27,446 nucleotides of DNA from Clostridia bacterium (GTDB lineage Bacteria > Bacillota > Clostridia > Oscillospirales > CAG-272), in NCBI GenBank assembly GCA_017625275.1, contig JAGALI010000241.1, positions 1 through 27,446 of the forward strand, written 5' to 3'. Below the pieces are notes generated by a model. The model was not told the DNA's origin. It worked only from the letters and a program-made list of their open reading frames with translations, and made no database searches. A program made the translations under genes and the position numbers. Positions within the stretch are counted from its first letter, which is position 1. The number at the start of each line of letters is the position of its first letter. Shown here piece by piece: positions 22,227 to 27,446 of this stretch.

Positions 22227-22790
22227 ATGAAAAAGATTTTATGTCTTATAATTTGTGTCCTATCTGCCTTGTCTCTTTGCTCCTGCTCCAGCTGTGAAAG
22301 AGATGATGAGGGTGGCACTCTTGCTGTTCCTGTGTTGACAATTAGCGAATTTGGCGAGGTTAGCTGGGAAGCGCAAGGGGGCGCTGTTGGATACGAATAC
22401 AAAATAAACGATGGTGAGCCCGTTTTTGTTGAGCACACCGTAAATAAGATATTAATTCTCTCTGGTGAGAGCATTTGCGTGCGCGCGCTTGGTGATGGCG
22501 AAAAATACACATCAAGCGAATGGAGCGAGGCGATTACAAGAGGTCTTATTCAGCTACCCAAGCCTATCGTTACCTCTAAGGAGGTTGGCGAGCAGGTTTT
22601 GGTGCTTTGGGAAAAGAACGCCAGGGCAAGTGGCTATATTATTCGCATAAATGATGGAGAGGAAATCTCCGTTGAAGGCGACTCCGAGGGCTATCTTATC
22701 AGCAAGAACGACACTATATATGTTCGTGCTAAGGGTGATGGCGTTGCCTTTGCTGATAGTGATTGGACCATTGTAGGGGCTGTTAAATAA
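22227..22790 (+). CDS. Small lipoprotein with two tandem Fn3-like repeats
   Basis: This 187-residue exported protein has a hydrophobic leader (about 4-17) and a likely lipobox LCSC (Cys20). Two related units of about 75 residues follow. Each starts with a Pro-rich edge (VPVLTISEFGEVSW; LPKPIVTSKEVGEQV), then GY.Y.INDGE or GYIIRINDGEE, and ends with VRA.GDG followed by S.W. The pattern resembles fibronectin type III folds found in surface proteins. AAGGAG overlaps the mnmM stop codon, so it is translated from the mnmM message. No enzyme motif is visible; a surface ligand-binding role is inference. Confidence 0.75.
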   Translation: MKKILCLIICVLSALSLCSCSSCERDDEGGTLAVPVLTISEFGEVSWEAQGGAVGYEYKINDGEPVFVEHTVNKILILSGESICVRALGDGEKYTSSEWSEAITRGLIQLPKPIVTSKEVGEQVLVLWEKNARASGYIIRINDGEEISVEGDSEGYLISKNDTIYVRAKGDGVAFADSDWTIVGAVK

Positions 22791-22826
22791 GCGCAGAACA
22801 AAAGTAGACAAGCTCGCTTTAAAGCA

Positions 22827-22856
22827 AAAAGACACAATCGCAGGATTGTGTCTTTT
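22827..22856. terminator. Bidirectional terminator between convergent genes
   Basis: AAAAGACACAATC (22827-22839) and GATTGTGTCTTTT (22844-22856) form a perfect 13-bp stem with a GCAG loop. A-rich and T-rich flanks let it end both the lipoprotein transcript and the MFS-GH2 transcript. Confidence 0.93.
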
Positions 22857-22859
22857 CTT

Positions 22860-25820
22860 TTATATTTTAAGTCCTTGTGCGATTTTGAGCATTCGCTCAA
22901 CATCTACCTTGAGGGCACGTCTGTCATAGGTTAGCAGTCCGTTTGTTTCATCCTCTACATCGGATACCTGTGTATAGATTGAGGCGCAAAGCCCTTCCCT
23001 TACAAGTGGGATTATCTCGTCATTGTAAAGAGCCTCAAGGGCGTCCATAAAGTCCTCTTTTTTCTCAAAGAAGCGATAGCCATAGGTCTTATCAAGATTA
23101 AAGGAGTGTCCCTCTAGCTTGCAGGAATAGCCACCAAACTCGCTTAGCACAAGAGGGGCGCTTCCCTTTTTCATTTTTACGCGCTTAAAGTACACATGCT
23201 CGCTTATGACATCGCTTGGTGCTCCCTTGAACCAGCCTGAGGCTGTGTCAATGAAGCGTGAGGAATCAAGTGATTTTAGTAGCTCATACATTCTTGCACT
23301 ATCAAATTGTCCCCAGCCCTCGTTAAAAATAGTCCAATAGCATATACATGGGTGATTATAAAGTGCGTCTACTGTTCCTCGCATCGCATCCTCAAACGCC
23401 TGTCTTGTTGCGCTATCACGATGAAGCCCTTTATCATTTCTCGTCTTTACACCTATTGTTGGTAGGGCTGTATCTCGAATAAAGGAATATGCTCCATTAT
23501 TCACCATATCCTGAAAAACGACTATTCCGTGCTTATCGCAGTAGTAATAAAACAGCTCTGGCTCGATTTTTATATGCTTTCTGAGGGTATTAAAGCCAAG
23601 CGCCTTCATCTCAAGCACATCTCTTTCAAGATTTTTAGGCGATGCCGGAGTGTAAATTCCGTCGGGATAATAGCCTTGGTCTAAAAGTCCATGGAAGAAG
23701 TATGGTCTTGAGTTAAGGCATAGGCGAGGGGTGTTATCTACCTCTTTTATTTCAAGCGTGCGTACGGCAAAGTAGGATTTTACAATATCCTTACCTGCCT
23801 CAATGGTAAAGTGATACAAATATGGAGACTCTGGTGACCATTTTTGAGGGCTAGCCAGCTCTATTTTGCACACACCATCGCTCATTTTATATTCATCGCC
23901 ATTGTCAAGCGTGATTTTCGCCTCATCTACTCCCTGCGCCTTTATTATAGCTCCGTTTTCGCTTGGCTCTATTTTCATCGCCCTTATATACTCGCTAGGC
24001 ACACACTCAAGCCAAACGCTTTGCCATATTCCACTAACAGGTGTATACCACATTCCTCCTCTTTTAAGGCGTTGCTTACCATATGGCAAAATGTGATTTT
24101 CGAGCATGTCCTCTACACGCACCTCAAGCATATTATTTTGCTCAAGCGCGTCTGTTATATCAAACGAAAATGGCAAATATCCACCTACATTTTTGCCAAT
24201 CTCCTTGCCGTTTAGGTATACTGTTGTAATTTGGTCTGATGCGCCAAAATTCAGTATAGTTCTATCGCCTGCAAGCTCGCATGGCAGGGTGAACTCCTTC
24301 TTATACACAAGCCTTGTGACCCTTTTTGGTGTCCTACCTATTCCAGAAAGAGGGCTTTCTGGTGGAAATGGAACAAGTATTTTTTCCTCTGCTCCACCAT
24401 TTATTGATATGCTCCACTCACCATTAAGAGAGAAATATGAATCTCTTTTTAGCTGTGGGCGTGGATACTCATCCCACGCGCAAGGGTCGTGCTCCTCACC
24501 CTCCCTTGTGTAAAGAGTGCGAAGCCTTGGTGCTTGAAGCTTATTCATAAGCATAAGCATAGGCACCAAAAGCGCGCCAAGCACTATAACCACAACCAAG
24601 GCGCCTGTAAATATGCTTTCATTTGGCAAAAACGAGGTTGTGCCATCGCCATTTGTTATAATTTCGGCATCCTTTAAAATTGCCTTTCCTATCATAGGGC
24701 CTATAACACCTGGAATTAAAACCTGTGCCACAATTCTAAGTCCTTGGAACATTCCTGACTTGTTTTCTGGAGTGTTATCACGAATTGACGCGCCAAAAAC
24801 TGCCATTGATGAAAGATAGCCACACATCATAAGAAGCGAGCCGATAAACACAGGCAGGGCTGTGCGCGTGAAAATAAGGATTATATATCCCAGTGCAAGA
24901 AGCGAAACTGACACCACAACTGATTTTTTAAAGCGTAGCTTATCGTATGCCCTGCCCCAAAGCGCCGTAAACACCGAGGCAAGTATAATTGCTGGTGCCA
25001 TTATAAACACATAATCTGTCATTTGAAGTGATTTTTCATAATAGATTATGAGATATGGCATAAAGATTTGGATTGATATTCCAAATACAGCAAACGCAAA
25101 AAGAAGCATATATAGCACAGGGCTTTGCTTTATTACGCTTGGACGAAAGCCATAGAATATATTCTTAAAATAGCTTTGATTTTGCTCTGTTTTAATTTGT
25201 GGGTCGCTTATAAGGAAAAAGCCAAGCACGCCTATTATAACAACAGCTATGCCTATAACAAGGAATATAACCGTCCAGCTCTCGCTTATTGACTGGTCAA
25301 GACCCATGAAGCCACCAAACACGCAAAGAATTGCAACAAGTGGCATCATTGAGTTAATTCCCTCAGCCCTTCCTCTATCCTTTTCCGTGGTGACATCGGT
25401 TAGCCACGCATTAAAGCAGGCATCGTTTGCGCTTGAGCCGAAAAAGGTCATAACGCAATCCATTATTATAACAAGGGTTATACAAACAGCGCTAGCTGAG
25501 GCAAGTGGGAATAGCTTGCCAATTATATCCACGCGTATGAGTGCAAAGGATAAAATCGACACGCCCCAAAGTATATAGCCACCACAAATAAAGGCACGCC
25601 TTTTTCCTAGCTTATCAGAAAGCGCTCCTATAAGAAGGGTGGTTACTGTTGCGCTAATCGCGCTTGCCGACACCATAAGAGAAATATCCGAGGGTGAGGC
25701 ATTGAACATCTTGTAGATGAATACATTAAAATACATATTCTCTACAACCCAAGCAATTTGACCTGTAAGACTGAAAATTACGAGGGCTATATAAAATTTA
25801 CTTCTCTTTTGCTCTTTCAT
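22860..25820 (-). CDS. MFS transporter fused to a GH2 glycoside hydrolase
   Basis: One uninterrupted 986-residue frame joins two complete modules. Residues 1-445 form a 12-helix major facilitator with motif A (GALSDKLGKRR, about 65-75), resembling sugar transporters of the GPH/SLC45 kind. A linker of about 15 residues leads at about 460 to GH2: a jelly-roll sugar-binding domain (YFSLNGEW, then VYLNGKEIGKNVGGYLPFSF and GMWYTPVSGIWQSVWLE), an Ig-like domain and a TIM barrel. The acid/base is E834 in WTIFNEGWGQ and the nucleophile is E894 in VLSEFGG. With 12 helices both termini are cytoplasmic, so hydrolysis would occur inside the cell as the glycoside arrives. The glucuronate-recognising N-x-K motif of beta-glucuronidases is absent (ETNGLLTYDRR instead). 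Its ATG overlaps the DUF1295 stop. Confidence 0.92.
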   Translation of the reverse strand: MKEQKRSKFYIALVIFSLTGQIAWVVENMYFNVFIYKMFNASPSDISLMVSASAISATVTTLLIGALSDKLGKRRAFICGGYILWGVSILSFALIRVDIIGKLFPLASASAVCITLVIIMDCVMTFFGSSANDACFNAWLTDVTTEKDRGRAEGINSMMPLVAILCVFGGFMGLDQSISESWTVIFLVIGIAVVIIGVLGFFLISDPQIKTEQNQSYFKNIFYGFRPSVIKQSPVLYMLLFAFAVFGISIQIFMPYLIIYYEKSLQMTDYVFIMAPAIILASVFTALWGRAYDKLRFKKSVVVSVSLLALGYIILIFTRTALPVFIGSLLMMCGYLSSMAVFGASIRDNTPENKSGMFQGLRIVAQVLIPGVIGPMIGKAILKDAEIITNGDGTTSFLPNESIFTGALVVVIVLGALLVPMLMLMNKLQAPRLRTLYTREGEEHDPCAWDEYPRPQLKRDSYFSLNGEWSISINGGAEEKILVPFPPESPLSGIGRTPKRVTRLVYKKEFTLPCELAGDRTILNFGASDQITTVYLNGKEIGKNVGGYLPFSFDITDALEQNNMLEVRVEDMLENHILPYGKQRLKRGGMWYTPVSGIWQSVWLECVPSEYIRAMKIEPSENGAIIKAQGVDEAKITLDNGDEYKMSDGVCKIELASPQKWSPESPYLYHFTIEAGKDIVKSYFAVRTLEIKEVDNTPRLCLNSRPYFFHGLLDQGYYPDGIYTPASPKNLERDVLEMKALGFNTLRKHIKIEPELFYYYCDKHGIVVFQDMVNNGAYSFIRDTALPTIGVKTRNDKGLHRDSATRQAFEDAMRGTVDALYNHPCICYWTIFNEGWGQFDSARMYELLKSLDSSRFIDTASGWFKGAPSDVISEHVYFKRVKMKKGSAPLVLSEFGGYSCKLEGHSFNLDKTYGYRFFEKKEDFMDALEALYNDEIIPLVREGLCASIYTQVSDVEDETNGLLTYDRRALKVDVERMLKIAQGLKI

Positions 25821-26704
25821 TCTTCCTCATCAAGCTCCTTGTCAGGCTCCTTTTCCACTATCTTTTCAAAGGGAAAAAGAAGATTGGTTTCGTTTTTGTA
25901 CTCCTCGAAGCCTTCCTTTTTCGCCTGCCTTTCCTCTGCCATTGGTATGCTGACAAAGGCAAACAAAAGACTGTTTGCAATTGCCCCTGCGAGCATATAC
26001 CACATATCAGGACGCTGCGCGATACAATATAGCGCAACACCCCACCACATAAGTATCTCTCCAAGATAGTTGGGATGGCGCGCGTTTTTCCAAACGCCTA
26101 TTCTTACAAAGGTTGTCCTTCTGCTTTTTCTATATATGTGCATTTGAATATCTGCTATGGTCTGTAGGGTAATTGCGATAACGCTCAAAAGAAGAGCGAC
26201 AAGCCCCTCTGGCTCAAGCACTGGTCTTGCTATTATAACATGCATAGCAGGAAGCGTGCAAAGATACACAACCAGCGTTGGTACAATATGTATTCCAAGA
26301 AGATTTATAAGTGGATAAAGTGTGCCTGTTTTCTCCTTGAGCATTGTATAGCGCCAATCCTGATGTGCCATTCCCTTAAAGGTGTATGCCCAGTTTGCAG
26401 TTAGGCGCACTCCCCAAATGGCAATCACTATCAGCACAAGCGCTGAGGTTAAATTCAAGCCATAGCCAATTGCAAAGCAAGCAAGAATTATAATCGGCTG
26501 AACGCTCCAATAAGGGTCATATACCGACGCATTTTTGAATATAACGCTAAATACAAAAATCACAAGCGTTGCCACTATATCTGCAATAAGCAACGCTAGC
26601 CACGCAGTAAAATCAAGCGCCTGATACACAAGCACGCCTACCACTGTAGCAAGAATGTATGCAAGTGATATTATTATAAAGCTCGGTGCTCTTTTTATGT
26701 TCAT
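25817..26704 (-). CDS. DUF1295 membrane protein (steroid 5-alpha-reductase / ICMT-like family)
   Basis: This 295-residue polytopic protein has about seven hydrophobic segments. The family features NASVYDPYWSVQPI (about 57-70) and GVWKNARHPNYLGEILMWWG (about 203-222) are present; the latter is the cofactor-binding signature shared with steroid 5-alpha-reductases and isoprenylcysteine methyltransferases. The C-terminus is acidic and cytoplasmic-looking. Its start overlaps the phosphatase stop and its stop overlaps the MFS-GH2 start, both as ATGA, so the three genes are translationally coupled. It could reduce a hydrophobic aglycone or lipid, but the substrate is unknown. Confidence 0.88.
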   Translation of the reverse strand: MNIKRAPSFIIISLAYILATVVGVLVYQALDFTAWLALLIADIVATLVIFVFSVIFKNASVYDPYWSVQPIIILACFAIGYGLNLTSALVLIVIAIWGVRLTANWAYTFKGMAHQDWRYTMLKEKTGTLYPLINLLGIHIVPTLVVYLCTLPAMHVIIARPVLEPEGLVALLLSVIAITLQTIADIQMHIYRKSRRTTFVRIGVWKNARHPNYLGEILMWWGVALYCIAQRPDMWYMLAGAIANSLLFAFVSIPMAEERQAKKEGFEEYKNETNLLFPFEKIVEKEPDKELDEEE

Positions 26705-27165
26705 TTTTCTATCTCCTTGCCTTTAAGATTTTCCAAAAGCTCAACACAGCCCCTGTAGATTTCCTTATATGCCACATCAAAATCGTCAGTATACCAAGGG
26801 TCACTAACATCCTTTTCGTTTAGCTTTCTTATTTTGTTTTCTGGGTCAGAGCCAAAAATAAGGCTCATATTTCTTATATTGGCACTATCCATTCCTACGA
26901 AAATATCGTATTTATCATAGTCATCGGCTCTGAGTCTCACTGCTCTTTTTCCACCGCAGGATATTCCGTGCTTCGCAAGCTCCTCTCTCGCGGGAGGATA
27001 AACGGGATTGCCTACAGCGCCCCATATCTCCTCCGAGCTCGTTGCGCTTGAGGCAATATAAAATCTATCTTCAAGACCTCTTTTTGCCACCATATCCTTG
27101 AATATAAATTCCGCCATTGGTGAACGGCAGATATTCCCGTGGCAGACGAACATTATTTTCGTCAT
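26701..27165 (-). CDS. Low-molecular-weight protein tyrosine phosphatase
   Basis: This 154-residue cytoplasmic phosphatase carries the P-loop CHGNICRS (nucleophile C8, R14) near the N-terminus and the general-acid loop DPWYTDD (D122). These are the defining residues of the LMW-PTP/arsenate reductase superfamily; the DPW loop favours a phosphatase over ArsC. Start choice: ATG 27165 follows GAGGAGA by 5 bp and gives the usual length. An upstream in-frame ATG at 27186 would place seven extra residues ahead without a binding site. It lies 65 bp after ileS and overlaps the next gene. Bacterial homologs often oppose tyrosine kinases of capsule export, but none is nearby. Confidence 0.92.
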   Translation of the reverse strand: MTKIMFVCHGNICRSPMAEFIFKDMVAKRGLEDRFYIASSATSSEEIWGAVGNPVYPPAREELAKHGISCGGKRAVRLRADDYDKYDIFVGMDSANIRNMSLIFGSDPENKIRKLNEKDVSDPWYTDDFDVAYKEIYRGCVELLENLKGKEIEK

Positions 27166-27190
27166 ACTTCTCTCCTCGCAAAACACGCGT

Positions 27191-27217
27191 GGGAAGGAGA
27201 GAAAATCTCTCCTTCCC
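27191..27217 (-). terminator. Hairpin between ileS and the phosphatase gene
   Basis: GGGAAGGAGAG (27191-27201) and CTCTCCTTCCC (27207-27217) form a perfect 11-bp stem with a 5-nt loop. CACGCGTG, another palindrome, adjoins it. The U-tract is absent directly after the stem (a TTTT occurs 7 nt later), so read-through from ileS is possible. Confidence 0.6.
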
Positions 27218-27230
27218 TGCTAAAAGCATA

Positions 27231-27446
27231 TTACTTTTTGACCGATATTTCAATAATATCGTCGATATTGATAACAGTATCGGGGGTATCTATCTCTCCG
27301 ACACGGCTAAGCGTTTCAGTACAAATAGTTTCTACCCACGCCTCGGGATAGTCTCCCTTGATGCTTATAGTGATATTATCCATTATCTCGCATCCAATCT
27401 GCTTTCTCGCATCCTGAATGCTTCGGATCATCTCACGCGCAAGTCC
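27231..27446 (-). CDS. ileS: Isoleucyl-tRNA synthetase, C-terminal end (partial)
   Basis: The frame is open from the window edge to the TAA at 27231, giving 71 residues. The sequence GLAREMIRSIQDARKQIGCE is typical of the anticodon-binding C-terminal region of class I IleRS, which charges tRNA-Ile in the cytoplasm. Most of the enzyme lies outside the window. An internal ATG at 27431 is not a real start. It probably heads the transcript that continues into the phosphatase gene, as no promoter is visible between them. Confidence 0.85.
   Translation of the reverse strand, partial: GLAREMIRSIQDARKQIGCEIMDNITISIKGDYPEAWVETICTETLSRVGEIDTPDTVINIDDIIEISVKK

Noticed and set aside
22860..25820. Naming the fused GH2 domain a beta-glucuronidase
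   Set aside because: The N-x-K motif that binds the glucuronate carboxylate is absent; the matching region reads ETNGLLTYDRR. The substrate is left open.

Overview
The window reads as chromosomal DNA of an anaerobic, low-to-moderate GC Bacillota, most likely an uncultured gut member of Clostridia. The basis is AGGAGG-type ribosome binding sites, sigma-A promoters with 17-bp spacers, rubrerythrin, CCA-encoding tRNA genes, and lipoproteins with InlB-type repeats plus Cys-rich modules. Almost every gene lies on the minus strand. Only two genes, at 21612-22790, lie on the plus strand. No phage, IS element, CRISPR array or rRNA was seen.

Layout, left to right: (1) 1-7138, a four-gene minus-strand operon read from 7138 down to 1. 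It encodes a membrane-anchored acidic coiled-coil protein (DUF4175-like), a MoxR AAA+ ATPase with a very long Ala/Lys/Glu N-terminal arm, a DUF58 protein and a BatA-like VWA protein cut by the window edge. (2) 7141-7748, a 608-bp intergenic stretch rich in hairpins. (3) 7749-12600, two related surface lipoproteins, the larger ending in a NodB polysaccharide deacetylase domain. (4) 12850-16995, metal homeostasis: a CopA copper ATPase with metal-binding domains at both ends, then a WYL regulator coupled to the manganese exporter MntP. (5) 17146-19117, rubrerythrin and a eukaryotic-type NADP isocitrate dehydrogenase, each with its own promoter and terminator. (6) 19260-20876, a cytoplasmic DUF4091/GH123-like glycosidase. 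(7) 20943-21500, tRNA-Thr and tRNA-Tyr followed by a tandem array of tRNA-Tyr 3'-end remnant, terminator hairpins and a repeated palindromic element. (8) 21549-22790, plus strand: an MnmM/YtqB-type tRNA methyltransferase and a small lipoprotein. (9) 22860-27446, a minus-strand cluster: the C-terminus of IleRS, a low-molecular-weight phosphotyrosine phosphatase, a DUF1295 membrane reductase-like protein and an MFS transporter fused in one reading frame to a GH2 glycoside hydrolase. The last three are joined by 4-bp ATGA overlaps.

The parts most worth following up are the single-polypeptide MFS-GH2 fusion coupled to a DUF1295 protein, the tandem array behind tRNA-Tyr, and the MoxR operon with two extreme low-complexity helical proteins. 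All calls come from reading the sequence. No database search, alignment or structure prediction was run.
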